A stretch of 64,000 nt of DNA from Blastococcus haudaquaticus (GTDB lineage Bacteria; Actinomycetota; Actinomycetes; Mycobacteriales; Geodermatophilaceae), in assembly GCF_900230285.1 (NCBI RefSeq), contig NZ_OCNK01000001.1:620001-684000 (forward strand). The letters run 5' to 3'. A program made the position numbers and the translations under genes. Every line of letters starts with the position of its first letter. The first letter of the stretch is position 1. The notes beneath the pieces were generated by a model that saw nothing but the letters and a program-made list of their open reading frames with translations, did no database searches and was not told where the DNA came from. Of the stretch, positions 17,794-26,295 are shown one piece after another.

Positions 17794-18495
17794 TCAGACC
17801 TTGCGGGCGCGGTGCAGGGCGACGATGCCGCCGGTCAGGTTGTGCCAGGCGACCTCGCCCCAGCCGGCCTGCTGCACCCGGGCCGCCATGGCCGCCTGGT
17901 CCGGCCACGCCCGGATCGACTCGGCGAGGTAGACGTAGGCATCGGGATTGCTGCTCACGGCGCGCGCGATCCGCGGCAGCGCCTTCATCAGGTACTCGGT
18001 GTAGACGGTGCGGAACGGCGTCCACGTGGGCGAGGAGAACTCGCAGATGACCAGGGTGCCGCCGGGCCGGGTCACGCGGCGGAACTCGCGCAGTGCCGCG
18101 TCGGGGTCGGCCACGTTGCGCAGCCCGAAGGAGATGACGACGCCGTCGACGCTCTCGTCGGCCAGTGGCAGCGCCATCGCGTCCCCGGCGACCTTGGGGA
18201 CCGCCCGCGAGGCGCCGGCGCGGAGCATGCCCTGGGAGAAGTCGCAGGCGATCGCGGTCACCCCGCCCGCGGCCAGCTCCACCGTGGAGACCGCAGTCCC
18301 GGCGGCGACGTCGAGCACGGTCTGGCCGGGGCGCGCGCCCAGGGCCTGCCGCGTCGCCCGCCGCCAGGAGGCGTCCAGGCCGGCGGAGAGCACCGTGTTG
18401 GTGAGGTCGTAGCGCTCGGCGACGCCGTCGAACATGGCCGCGACCTCGGCGGGACGCTTGTCCAGTCCGGCCCTCAGGCCGGCGGTGTGTGCCAT
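17794..18495 (-). CDS. menG: Demethylmenaquinone methyltransferase
   Basis: Class I SAM-dependent C-methyltransferase that makes menaquinone from demethylmenaquinone, the last ring step. Motif I is [10 protein letters not shown] near residue 55. The UbiE/MenG signatures are [20 protein letters not shown] near the start and [25 protein letters not shown] in the middle. The 233 residues match the family. The ATG giving MAHTAGLRA is chosen because AGGGAC precedes it; a longer frame adds 11 residues. It diverges from menF. Confidence 0.93.
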   Translation of the reverse strand: MAHTAGLRAGLDKRPAEVAAMFDGVAERYDLTNTVLSAGLDASWRRATRQALGARPGQTVLDVAAGTAVSTVELAAGGVTAIACDFSQGMLRAGASRAVPKVAGDAMALPLADESVDGVVISFGLRNVADPDAALREFRRVTRPGGTLVICEFSSPTWTPFRTVYTEYLMKALPRIARAVSSNPDAYVYLAESIRAWPDQAAMAARVQQAGWGEVAWHNLTGGIVALHRARKV

Positions 18496-18551
18496 GTCCC
18501 TATGAGCAGGGTCTCGCCGGTCTCCCACGGCACCGACGCTACCGGCCCTCC

Positions 18552-18557
18552 TACTCT
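18552..18557 (+). promoter_or_regulatory. Putative -10 hexamer of menF
   Basis: TACTCT, six bases before the GTG start. The intervening GGAGAG could also serve as a ribosome site for a slightly longer transcript, so leaderless and leadered readings are both possible. Confidence 0.45.
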
Positions 18558-18563
18558 GGAGAG

Positions 18564-19841
18564 GTGACCGCGGCTGCCCTGACCTCCCCGGCGGCCGCCG
18601 GTGGGTCCCCGGCGCGCACGGTGACGACGATCCGGACCGAGGCAGGCGGCGAGCTGCTCGACCGGCTCCCGGCCGAGGGCGCGCTCTCCTGGGTTCGCCG
18701 CGGCGAAGGTCTGGTCGGCTGGGGCGAGGCCGCCCGGCTCGAGGTCAGCGGACCCCGCGCCCTCGAGGAGGCCGCCGCCTGGTGGGCGGACTGGACGGAG
18801 GGACTGGACACCGACGACGAGCTCGGGATCGCCGGTTCCGGACCGGTCCTGTTCGCCAGCATCGCCTTCGACCCCGCCGCCGGGACGTCGGTGTTCGTCG
18901 TCCCCCAGGTGGTGCTGGGCCGGCGCGACGGCGTCGCCTGGCTGACGACGGTGGGCGACGTCGACCCGCGCGACGTCCTCCTGCCCGCCCAGGACGACGA
19001 CGGCCCCGCGCTCCGCCTCCGCTACGCCGACGGTGCGCTCGACCCGGCCACCTGGTGTGCCGCCGTCGCCACCGCGGTCCAGCGGATCGACGCCGGGGAG
19101 CTGCAGAAGGTGGTGCTGGCGCGCGACCTGCTCGTCTCCGCCGACGCGCCTCTGGACCCGCGGCGGCTGCTCCGCAAGCTCGCCGCCCGGTTCCCCGACT
19201 GCTGGACGTTCGCCGTCGACGGCCTCCTCGGCGCCACCCCGGAACTCCTGCTCCGGCGCAGCGGACGCCGGCTGAGCGCCCGGGTGCTGGCCGGCACGGC
19301 CCCCCGCGGAGCCGGTGCCGAGGACGACCGGCTGGCCGCCGCGCTGATCGGTTCGGCCAAGGACCGCGCCGAGCACACGCTGGCCGTCGACTCGCTGGTC
19401 CGGGCGCTGGAGCCGTTCTGCGCGACGCTCGACGCCCCCGCCGAGCCCGACCTGCTCACCCTCGCGAACGTCCGCCACCTCGCCAGCGACGTCACCGGCA
19501 CCCAGCGCCGCACCGGTGCCCGGGGACGGGCCGGCCTGCTGGAGCTGGTCGGCGCGGTGCACCCGACCGCGGCCGTCGGCGGCACCCCGACGCCCGATGC
19601 CGTCGCCGTCATCGCCGAGCTCGAGGGCATGGACCGCGGCCGCTACGCCGGTCCGGTCGGCTGGATGGACGCGCGCGGCGACGGCGAGTTCGGTCTGGCC
19701 CTGCGCTGCGCGGAGCTCGTCGGCGACGACAGCGCCCGGCTCTTCGCCGGCTGCGGCATCGTCGCCGGTTCGGACCCGGCGGCCGAGCTGGCCGAGACGC
19801 AGTCGAAGTTCGCCGCCTTCCAGGCAGCACTGGAAGGCTGA
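18564..19841 (+). CDS. menF: Isochorismate synthase
   Basis: Chorismate-utilising enzyme that commits chorismate to menaquinone (chorismate to isochorismate). Blocks include [45 protein letters not shown] and the C-terminal [20 protein letters not shown] with Mg-binding Glu residues. At 425 residues it is of normal length. The GTG start follows GGAGAG; an upstream in-frame ATG would overlap menG. A salicylate or DHB role is unlikely given the men neighbours. Confidence 0.92.
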   Translation: MTAAALTSPAAAGGSPARTVTTIRTEAGGELLDRLPAEGALSWVRRGEGLVGWGEAARLEVSGPRALEEAAAWWADWTEGLDTDDELGIAGSGPVLFASIAFDPAAGTSVFVVPQVVLGRRDGVAWLTTVGDVDPRDVLLPAQDDDGPALRLRYADGALDPATWCAAVATAVQRIDAGELQKVVLARDLLVSADAPLDPRRLLRKLAARFPDCWTFAVDGLLGATPELLLRRSGRRLSARVLAGTAPRGAGAEDDRLAAALIGSAKDRAEHTLAVDSLVRALEPFCATLDAPAEPDLLTLANVRHLASDVTGTQRRTGARGRAGLLELVGAVHPTAAVGGTPTPDAVAVIAELEGMDRGRYAGPVGWMDARGDGEFGLALRCAELVGDDSARLFAGCGIVAGSDPAAELAETQSKFAAFQAALEG

Positions 19842-19865
19842 CCTCCGGGAGCCGACCCGCGGAGT

Positions 19866-20048
19866 TCAGCCGCGTCGTCGACGCTCCGCCCAGGAGTAGG
19901 CCAGGTACGCGGGCCAGAGCAGGGCCGTGAAGACGACGAAGAACCACCCCATGGTGGCGTCGCCGTCGGCGAAGAAGTACACCGCGGTGCCCAGCCCCAA
20001 TACGGCACCGGCCAGGCAGACGACACGGTAGGCAGACCTCGGGATCAT
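19866..20048 (-). CDS. Small membrane protein next to menD
   Basis: A 60-residue protein with two predicted transmembrane helices (YRVVCLAGAVLGLGTAVYFF and GWFFVVFTALLWPAYLAY) and a basic C-terminus. In M. tuberculosis a small membrane protein (Rv0556) also follows menD, so this may be its positional counterpart. Function unknown. The ATG giving MIPRSAYRV is preferred over a start 16 codons upstream, whose extra residues are Arg-rich and unlike a membrane N-terminus. Confidence 0.6.
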   Translation of the reverse strand: MIPRSAYRVVCLAGAVLGLGTAVYFFADGDATMGWFFVVFTALLWPAYLAYSWAERRRRG

Positions 20049-20135
20049 CGGCTCGTCACGTCGGCCGACGCTCCGGCGACGCGGCCCGTCGGGCAACCGG
20101 CGGCCCGGTGAGCCACCGGATCGGGTGACGTCGGT

Positions 20136-21821
20136 TCAGCTCTCCAGCGCGGCGGCCGCCGCTGCGCGCAGCTCGACCGCCAGCGCTGCCTCGGCGCGCT
20201 GGTCGGTGCGGACGACGACGACGCGCGGTCCTCCGAGCGCGAGCACCGCGGGGAGGTCGTCGGCCGAGGCGAGGCGGGTGGCCGCCCAGCCGAGCGCCTC
20301 GGCGACCGCGACCAGGTCGCGTCCGTGCGGCGTCCCGAACACCCGGCGGTAGTCGCGCGCGTGCCGGTCCGCCCCCGGCTCCAACTGGGCGAAGATCCCG
20401 CCGCCGTCGTTGTCCGGGACGACGACCGTGAGGTCCGGCGCCGGCTCCCCGTCACCGACCAGCAGTCCGGTGAGGTCGTGCAGGAACGTCAGGTCACCCA
20501 TCAGCGCGACGGCACGGCCGCCGTGGATCGCGGCGGCGCCGATCGCGGTCGAGATCGTCCCGTCGATACCGGCCACCCCGCGGTTGGCGAGGACGGTGAC
20601 GTCCCCGCGCGGCACCGCCAGCCGGTCGACGTCGCGCACCGGCGTCGAGGAACCGAGCACCAGCAGCGCCCCGGACGGCAGCGCCGCGACGACGTCGCGC
20701 GCGAGCCGCGCAGCGGTCGGTCCCGGGGCGGCGTCGAGCGCCGCGTCGACCGCACCGCCCACTCGATCAGCCGCGGCGGCCCACTCCCGGGCCCAGGCAT
20801 CGTCGACGGTGCCGCCCTCACCAGGCCCGTACGGGAGGTCGGGGCCCACGGTGGCGCTGGACCGTGCCGCATCCGGCCACCGTGGACGGCGGGTCACCGT
20901 GACCACCTCGACGGCCGGATCGGCCAGCAGCGCGGAGACCGGGCGGGAGAGGGTGGGCCGGCCCACGACGACCACGCGGTCGGGACGGTGCGCGGCCAGC
21001 CAGTCGGCAGCGCCCAGCAGCAGCGCACCGCCCCGGAGCCCGGCGGCGCCGCTGGAGGGCTCGGCGATCACCGGCCAGCCGTTGGCCCGCGCCGTGTCCG
21101 CGGCGACCCGACCCCGAAGCGGGGGCCCGTCGCCGATGACGACCAGCGTCCGCTGCCGCCAGTCGACCGGGCCGGAGCCGGCCGGCGTCCACCGCTGCGC
21201 GGCGGTCCACGGGGCGCCGCCGGGGCGCCCGGCCCAGGGACCGGCGAGCTCCGTCGCCTCGTCGTCGGGCAGCAGCGGCTCGCGGAACGCCAGGTTCAGG
21301 TGCACCGGCCCCGGGTCCGCCGACAGCGCGCCCATGGCGGTGAGCAGCGTCTTCGCGACCAGCGACCGCCAGTACCTGTTCTGCGCGGCCTCGCGGCCTG
21401 CCTCGGGGACCCCGACGTCGACCGCCCAGCGCACCGCGCCGCCGTAGAGCCCGGCCTGCTCGATCGTCTGGTTGGCGCCGGTCGCCCGCAGCTCCGGGGG
21501 CCGGTCGGCGGTGAGCGCCAGCAGCGGCACCCCGCTCGCGTCCGCCTCCAGCACCGCCGCGTGCAGGTGCGCAGCCGCCGTCCCCGACGTGGTCAGAACC
21601 GGGACCGGGCGGCCCGAGGTCTTGGCCAGACCCAGCGTTAGGAACGCCGCCGTCCGCTCGTCGATGCGCACGTGCAGCCGCAGCCGGCCGTCCCGCTCGG
21701 CGGCGGCCAGCGCGAGGGCCACGGGCGCCGAGCGCGAGCCGGGCGCCAGGACGGCGTCGGTGACGCCGCCGCGCACCAGCTCGTCGACGAGGACCCGCGC
21801 GAAGGCGGTGGACGGATTCAC
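20136..21821 (-). CDS. menD: SEPHCHC synthase
   Basis: Thiamine-diphosphate enzyme that joins isochorismate and 2-oxoglutarate in menaquinone synthesis. The N-terminal PYR domain has LAPGSRSAPVALA and the activating Glu in DERTAAF. The TSGTAAAHLHAAVLEA and LTADRPPELRATGANQTI blocks are MenD signatures. The C-terminal ThDP/Mg site is GDLTFLHDLTGLL with VVPDNDGGGIF. It is 561 residues. The GTG start overlaps the menC stop by GTGA. Confidence 0.95.
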   Translation of the reverse strand: MNPSTAFARVLVDELVRGGVTDAVLAPGSRSAPVALALAAAERDGRLRLHVRIDERTAAFLTLGLAKTSGRPVPVLTTSGTAAAHLHAAVLEADASGVPLLALTADRPPELRATGANQTIEQAGLYGGAVRWAVDVGVPEAGREAAQNRYWRSLVAKTLLTAMGALSADPGPVHLNLAFREPLLPDDEATELAGPWAGRPGGAPWTAAQRWTPAGSGPVDWRQRTLVVIGDGPPLRGRVAADTARANGWPVIAEPSSGAAGLRGGALLLGAADWLAAHRPDRVVVVGRPTLSRPVSALLADPAVEVVTVTRRPRWPDAARSSATVGPDLPYGPGEGGTVDDAWAREWAAAADRVGGAVDAALDAAPGPTAARLARDVVAALPSGALLVLGSSTPVRDVDRLAVPRGDVTVLANRGVAGIDGTISTAIGAAAIHGGRAVALMGDLTFLHDLTGLLVGDGEPAPDLTVVVPDNDGGGIFAQLEPGADRHARDYRRVFGTPHGRDLVAVAEALGWAATRLASADDLPAVLALGGPRVVVVRTDQRAEAALAVELRAAAAAALES

Positions 21822-22738
21822 GCGCGCACCGCGTCCACCCGGGCGCGCCAGCGCGCGTCGGTGTCCGCGTCGGCGGCGACCGCGTCCAGCCGGTCCGGTT
21901 CCGGCCGCACCACCGGCAGGGCGCCGTCGACCGGCAGCAGCGGGGACGACGTGACGTCGTCGGTGAACAGCGCGACGGTGGCCAGGCCGCAGGCGAAGGG
22001 GAGCTCCGGTAACGCCGCCGCCAGCGCGACCCCGGCCGCGATCCCCACGGAGGACTCGAGCGCCGAGGAGACCACGCACGGCAGGCCGTGTGCCTCCGCC
22101 ACCCGCAGCGCAGCGCGCACGCCGCCCAGCGGCTGCACCTTGAGGACGACGACGTCACAGGCATCGCGCAGGTCGACCCGCAGCGGGTCGGCCGAGCGGC
22201 GGACCACCTCGTCGGCCGCGACGCGCACGTCGATCCGCCGGCGCAGCGCCACCAGCTCCTCCAGGGTGGCGCAGGGCTGCTCGACGTACTCCAGACCGAC
22301 CCGGTCGAGCTCGCCGATGCGGGCGACCGCTGTGTCGACGTCCCAGGCCGCGTTGGCGTCGACCCTGATCGCGCCGCCCGGGCCGAGTGCGTCGCGCACG
22401 GCCTCGACCCGCGCGAGGTCGTCGGCGGAGGTCTGACCGGGCTCGGCCACCTTCACCTTCGCCGTCCGGCAGCCCGACGCCGCGACGATGGCGTGCGCAC
22501 GGTCAGCGTCGACCGCGGGAACCGTCACGTTGACCGGCACCGAGGACCGCACCGGGGCCGGCCACCCCTCGGTCGCCGCCTCCACGGCCGCGGCCCACCA
22601 GCGGCGGCTCTCGGCGACGTCGTAGTCCCAGAACGGCGAGAACTCGCCCCAGCCCGCCGGCCCGTGCACGAGCACGCCGTCCCGGACGTCGATGCCGCGG
22701 AAGCGGGTGCGCAGCGGCACCCGGTACACGGCGGTCAT
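21818..22738 (-). CDS. menC: o-Succinylbenzoate synthase
   Basis: Enolase-superfamily dehydratase giving o-succinylbenzoate. Catalytic lysines are in CRTAKVKV and VVLKVQPLGG, and the metal ligands in DANAAW, EQPC and AADEVV. The 306 residues match short actinobacterial MenC proteins, which lack part of the N-terminal capping domain. The start is either the ATG used here or an adjacent GTG one codon upstream. It diverges from menE with only ~40 bases between. Confidence 0.93.
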   Translation of the reverse strand: MTAVYRVPLRTRFRGIDVRDGVLVHGPAGWGEFSPFWDYDVAESRRWWAAAVEAATEGWPAPVRSSVPVNVTVPAVDADRAHAIVAASGCRTAKVKVAEPGQTSADDLARVEAVRDALGPGGAIRVDANAAWDVDTAVARIGELDRVGLEYVEQPCATLEELVALRRRIDVRVAADEVVRRSADPLRVDLRDACDVVVLKVQPLGGVRAALRVAEAHGLPCVVSSALESSVGIAAGVALAAALPELPFACGLATVALFTDDVTSSPLLPVDGALPVVRPEPDRLDAVAADADTDARWRARVDAVRA

Positions 22739-22767
22739 CACGTGCTCAATGTAGTTGGGCAGGGTCG

Positions 22768-22773
22768 TAGGCT
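22768..22773 (+). promoter_or_regulatory. Putative -10 hexamer of menE (leaderless)
   Basis: TAGGCT, eight bases before the GTG start chosen for menE; no ribosome site is visible. Confidence 0.4.
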
Positions 22774-22781
22774 TGCCCGTC

Positions 22782-23921
22782 GTGGGTGGTGGGCGGGCAG
22801 GCGGCACGACCAGGCACCTCACCCCCGTGCCCGCGGCCGACCTCTCCCTGGACGACGTCCGGGCCGCTCTCGCCGGCACGAGCCCGCTCGCCGTCCTGCC
22901 CGAGGGCCCGCCGGCGGTCGTGGCCGCGGCCCGGGCGGCGCTGCGGCCGGAGGAGCCGCTGGAGCCGGGCGCGGACCTGGTGGTGGTCACCTCCGGGTCC
23001 ACCGGCAGCGGCCGCGCCGTCCTGCTGCCGGCCGCGGCCCTCGAGGCCTCCGCCGCCGCCACCTCCGCCCGGCTGGGTGGCCCGGGCAGCTGGCTGCTGG
23101 CGCTGCCCGTCTCGGCCGTCGCCGGGCTGCAGGTGCTGTGCCGCAGCGTCCTCGCCGGGACGCGACCCGAGACGCTCGGGAAGGGCGAGCCGCTGTCGGC
23201 GGCGGTCGGCCGCATGCCCGCCGGGCGCCGCTACACCTCGCTCGTGCCGACGCAGCTGCGCCGCTACCTGGAGGAGGAGCCGGCCGCGCTCCGCGCCTTC
23301 GACGCGATCCTGGTCGGCGGGGCGGCCACCGACCCGGCCCTGCTCGCCCGCGCCCGGGAGGACGGCGTCACCGTCGTCACCACGTACGGCATGACCGAGA
23401 CCGCGGGGGGCTGCGTGTACGACGGGCGGCCGCTGGACGGCGTCCGCGTGCGCGTGACCGAGGGAGTCGAGCTGGCGGGACCCACGCTGGCGATCGGCTA
23501 CCGGCTGGACCCCGCCGGCACGGAGGCGGCGTTCGCCGACGGCTGGTTCCGCACCCGGGACGCCGGGACGCTGGACGCCGACGGGCGGCTGACCGTCACC
23601 GGGCGACTGGACGAGGTCGTCATCAGCGGCGGCGTGAACGTGGCCCCCGCCGCGGTGGAGGCGGTGCTGCGCGAGCACCCCGACGTCGTCGACGCCGTGG
23701 TCTTCGGCCGGCCCGACGCGACGTGGGGGCAGCGCGTCGTCGCCGCCGTCGTCCCGGTCGCGGGTGCCCGTCCCGGCCTGCATGCCCTGCGCGGGTGGGT
23801 CGCCGAGCGGCTCGGCCCCGCAGCCGCGCCCCGGCAGCTGCACCTGCTGGAGGCGCTGCCGCTCCTGCACACCGGCAAGCCCGACCGTCGCGCGGTCGCG
23901 GCGCTCCCCCCGGAGGACTGA
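22782..23921 (+). CDS. menE: o-Succinylbenzoate-CoA ligase
   Basis: Adenylate-forming enzyme that activates o-succinylbenzoate with CoA. Motifs in order: TSGSTGSGRAV (ATP loop), TYGMTETAGGCVYDG, DAGTLDADGRLTVTGRLDEVVISGGVNVAP and the C-terminal catalytic lysine in HTGKPDRRAV. At 379 residues it is short for the superfamily but normal for actinobacterial MenE. The start is uncertain: GTG here (TAGGCT upstream), or a TTG nine codons earlier. menA follows with a one-base TGATG overlap. Confidence 0.92.
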   Translation: MGGGRAGGTTRHLTPVPAADLSLDDVRAALAGTSPLAVLPEGPPAVVAAARAALRPEEPLEPGADLVVVTSGSTGSGRAVLLPAAALEASAAATSARLGGPGSWLLALPVSAVAGLQVLCRSVLAGTRPETLGKGEPLSAAVGRMPAGRRYTSLVPTQLRRYLEEEPAALRAFDAILVGGAATDPALLARAREDGVTVVTTYGMTETAGGCVYDGRPLDGVRVRVTEGVELAGPTLAIGYRLDPAGTEAAFADGWFRTRDAGTLDADGRLTVTGRLDEVVISGGVNVAPAAVEAVLREHPDVVDAVVFGRPDATWGQRVVAAVVPVAGARPGLHALRGWVAERLGPAAAPRQLHLLEALPLLHTGKPDRRAVAALPPED

Positions 23922-24793
23922 TGGCCACCCCCGCCCAGTGGATCGCCGGCGCCCGGCCCCGCACCCTGCCGGCCGCTCTGGCGCCCGTCCTCGTCGGCAC
24001 CGGGGCCGCGGTCGCCCTCGACGGCTTCGACCTGCCCGCGGCCCTGCTGGCGCTGGTCGTCGCGCTCGCGCTGCAGGTGGCCGTGAACTACGCCAACGAC
24101 TACTCCGACGGCCGGCGAGGCACCGACGCCGACCGGGTGGGCCCGATGCGGCTGGTCGGATCCGGTGCAGCGACGCCCGCACAGGTCCTGACCGCGGCAC
24201 TGCTGGCGTTCGGGGTGGCCGGCGTGGCGGGGCTCGCGCTGGCCGCGCTGTCGAGCTGGTGGCTGGTCGCGGTGGGCGCGGTCTGCATCGCGGCCGCGTG
24301 GACCTACACCGGCGGTCCGCTCCCCTACGGCTACCGGGCCCTCGGCGAGGTCTTCGTCTTCGTGTTCTTCGGGCCCGTCGCCGTCGTCGGCACCACTTTC
24401 GTGCAGACCGGCACGCTGCCCGGTCTGGCCTGGGCGGTGTCGGTGCCGATCGGCCTGCTCATCGTGGCGATCCTCGTGGTCAACAACCTGCGCGACCTCG
24501 CCGGGGACGCCGCCGTCGGCAAGCGCACCCTGGCCGTGCTGCTCGGCGACCGGGCGACCCGGCTGACCTACGTCGGCCTGTTCGTCGTCGCCTTCGCCGT
24601 GGTCGCCGTGGTGGGCATCGACCGCCCGTGGGTCCTGATCACGCTGCTCGCCGTCCCCCTGGCGGTGCCCCCCGCCCGCACCGTCCTCCGGGGCGGTCAG
24701 GGACCGGCGCTGATCGGTGCGCTGGCCGGGACCGGGCTGCTGACCCTCGCCACGGGGGTGCTCCTCGGCGCAGGGCTCGCCCTCAGCGGATGA
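23921..24793 (+). CDS. menA: 1,4-Dihydroxy-2-naphthoate polyprenyltransferase
   Basis: Integral membrane UbiA-family prenyltransferase that attaches the polyprenyl tail. The two Asp-rich motifs are NDYSDGRRGTDADR near residue 50 and NNLRDLAGDAAVGKRTLA near residue 190. Eight or nine transmembrane helices are predicted over 290 residues. It is coupled to menE. The stop lies one base from that of the converging DUF4229 gene, leaving no room for a terminator. Confidence 0.94.
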   Translation: MATPAQWIAGARPRTLPAALAPVLVGTGAAVALDGFDLPAALLALVVALALQVAVNYANDYSDGRRGTDADRVGPMRLVGSGAATPAQVLTAALLAFGVAGVAGLALAALSSWWLVAVGAVCIAAAWTYTGGPLPYGYRALGEVFVFVFFGPVAVVGTTFVQTGTLPGLAWAVSVPIGLLIVAILVVNNLRDLAGDAAVGKRTLAVLLGDRATRLTYVGLFVVAFAVVAVVGIDRPWVLITLLAVPLAVPPARTVLRGGQGPALIGALAGTGLLTLATGVLLGAGLALSG

Positions 24794-24794
24794 C

Positions 24795-25106
24795 CTACTC
24801 GGTGCCCCCGCTGAGCCGCGTGCGCAGGTCGGCCTTGGCGGCCTTCCGCGCGATGCTCCGGGCGGCGAGCGCCTCGGTGAGCCGGTCGCGCGAGGGCCGC
24901 AGCAGCAGGTAGGAGACCGGCATGGACAGGAGCAGGCCGAACAGCAGGCCGGGGAAGCTGCCCAGGCCGACCAGCCAGAGGACGAGCACCAGGGCGGCGG
25001 CGATGGCGAGCCGGCCGACGGTGTAGATCAGCAGCCAGGGCAGGATCCTCGGCGGTGTCGCCGGGCCCCCCGTGGGGCTGGACGGAACGGTGCTGCTGTC
25101 AGCCAT
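24795..25106 (-). CDS. DUF4229 membrane protein
   Basis: A 103-residue protein with two predicted helices (WLLIYTVGRLAIAAALVLVLW and GLLFGLLLSMPVSYLLL) then a basic cytosolic tail. This fits DUF4229, a family I know only as actinobacterial and often near men genes. The start MADSSTVPSS overlaps the end of the lrp gene by eight bases, implying co-transcription with it. Function unknown. Confidence 0.75.
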   Translation of the reverse strand: MADSSTVPSSPTGGPATPPRILPWLLIYTVGRLAIAAALVLVLWLVGLGSFPGLLFGLLLSMPVSYLLLRPSRDRLTEALAARSIARKAAKADLRTRLSGGTE

Positions 25107-25554
25107 GACGGCCTTCCCACTTGGTCGAGAGGACGACGGTCGTGCGGGTGCGGGCCACACCCCTGATCCGGTTCAACGCGTCGATGGTGGCCTCGAGTGC
25201 CGGGATGTCGGTCACCCGCGCCTTGATGACGTAGCCCTCGCTGCCGGCCACCCGCCAGCAGTCCTCGATGCCCGGGACCTCGCGCATGGCCGCCTCGAGG
25301 CCGGTGTCGTCGACCGAGTCGCTCTCGATCACCCCGATCAGCGCGGTGACGTCCAGCCCGACCGCCGAGGGGTCGACGACGGCGCGGTAGGCGGTGATGA
25401 CGCCCGCGGCCTCGAGCTTGCCCACGCGCTCGTGCACCGCCGGCGAGGACAGCCCCACCTGGCGGGCCAGTTCGGCGTAGCTGGCACGGCCGTTCGTGCG
25501 CAGGAGGTCGATCAGCTGCCGGTCCACGGCGTCGATGGCGCGCTCTCCGTTCAC
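25099..25554 (-). CDS. Lrp/AsnC family transcriptional regulator
   Basis: A 151-residue regulator. The N-terminal winged helix (DAVDRQLIDLLRTNGRASYAEL then VGLSSPAVHERVGKLEAAGVI) is the AsnC HTH; the C-terminal half is the RAM ligand domain with VAGSEGYVIKARV. These sense amino acids or related metabolites and usually act as octamers or dimers. The GTG start (VNGERAIDAVD) matches the family N-terminus; a longer frame adds 23 atypical residues. The ligand is unknown. Confidence 0.88.
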   Translation of the reverse strand: MNGERAIDAVDRQLIDLLRTNGRASYAELARQVGLSSPAVHERVGKLEAAGVITAYRAVVDPSAVGLDVTALIGVIESDSVDDTGLEAAMREVPGIEDCWRVAGSEGYVIKARVTDIPALEATIDALNRIRGVARTRTTVVLSTKWEGRHG

Positions 25555-25625
25555 CCTCGGTTCGGTTCGTTCAGCACCGAGTATCGCCGCGGACGTACAT
25601 TGGTTGCGGACGAGGGGGTTCAACC

Positions 25626-25859
25626 GTGGTGTTCCTGGTGGTGCTCGTGATCGCGGTCGCGGTCGTCGTGCTGGTCATGCGGGCGGCTGCCGCCCCCGGG
25701 CGTGCGGGCGGAGGTCCGGGCGGAGGTCTTCGTGCGCCGCGCAGCGCGCGTCCGCCGCGGCCGCAGGCCCGTCCCCGGCCCCTGGCACCGGACGACGACC
25801 CCGAGTTCCTCCGCGAGCTCGACCGCCGCACCCGACGGGACGACGGCTCCCCCGCCTGA
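25626..25859 (+). CDS. Small single-helix membrane protein
   Basis: 77 residues: an N-terminal membrane helix (FLVVLVIAVAVVVLVM), a Gly/Pro/Arg-rich linker, and an acidic end DDDPEFLRELDRRTRRDD. The GTG start follows GAGGGGG at about seven bases; a second GTG is the next codon. A possible -10 hexamer TACATT is at 25596-25601. It diverges from the lrp gene. I do not recognise a function. Confidence 0.6.
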   Translation: MVFLVVLVIAVAVVVLVMRAAAAPGRAGGGPGGGLRAPRSARPPRPQARPRPLAPDDDPEFLRELDRRTRRDDGSPA

Positions 25860-25873
25860 CGCGGGGTTCTGCC

Positions 25874-26167
25874 TCAGGCCACCCGGCCGGCGCCGAACAG
25901 CCGGCGCCAGCTCCGGCGCGCGACCGGCTCGTGGGCCGACCCGGAGGCCGCTGCCGGGCCGGGCCGCTCCGGGGCGGCAGGCGGCAGGTCGCCCGGCCAG
26001 CCGATGCGACCACCCTCGGGTGCCGGCTCCCCCGGCCACCCGACCGGGTTCTCCGCGGCCGCCGGGTTCTCCGCGGCCGAATGGCGCGCGGCGTCGACGG
26101 GCCGATGCGTCAGTGCATCGGCCACGATCGGGTCCGACGCCCCCTCGGGCGCCGCATGCTTACCCAC
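25874..26167 (-). CDS. Hypothetical Pro/Ala-rich small protein
   Basis: 97 residues starting GTG (VGKHAAPEGAS) with GGGGG about six bases upstream. It carries a small internal repeat, with GWPGE and GWPGD each preceded by Pro/Gly-rich sequence, and a basic C-terminus RRSWRRLFGAGRVA. No domain is recognised, and it is probably disordered. It lies downstream of two hairpins that probably end the haem/cytochrome operon. A longer in-frame reading passes through those hairpins and ccsB, so I rejected it. Confidence 0.5.
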   Translation of the reverse strand: MGKHAAPEGASDPIVADALTHRPVDAARHSAAENPAAAENPVGWPGEPAPEGGRIGWPGDLPPAAPERPGPAAASGSAHEPVARRSWRRLFGAGRVA

Positions 26168-26217
26168 AGTGAACCCCCATGTGCCTGGTCGGTCGTCCGT
26201 GCCAGGGGCATGGAAGC

Positions 26218-26236
26218 ACGGATCCGCAGGATCCGT
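26218..26236. terminator. Hairpin 2 downstream of ccsB
   Basis: ACGGATCC and GGATCCGT pair exactly around a three-base loop, about 60 bases past the ccsB stop. There is no U tract. Together with the adjacent hairpin it probably ends the rex-hem-ccs transcript. Confidence 0.5.
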
Positions 26237-26262
26237 CACCGGAGCGCGTGCGGATCTGCTCC

Positions 26263-26291
26263 CGCTCCGCTCACCCAGCGTGAGCGGAGCG
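26263..26291. terminator. Hairpin 1 downstream of ccsB
   Basis: CGCTCCGCTCA and TGAGCGGAGCG form an exact 11-bp stem with a seven-base loop, beginning five bases after the ccsB stop. It is the best candidate for the end of the long haem and cytochrome-assembly operon. Confidence 0.7.
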
Positions 26292-26295
26292 CTGC

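Noticed and set aside
18491-18515. Another TGTCCCT hairpin repeat near the menG start
   Set aside because: Only TGTCCCT and a nearby AGGG are shared; the second arm and central sequence do not match. This DNA is the menG ribosome site.
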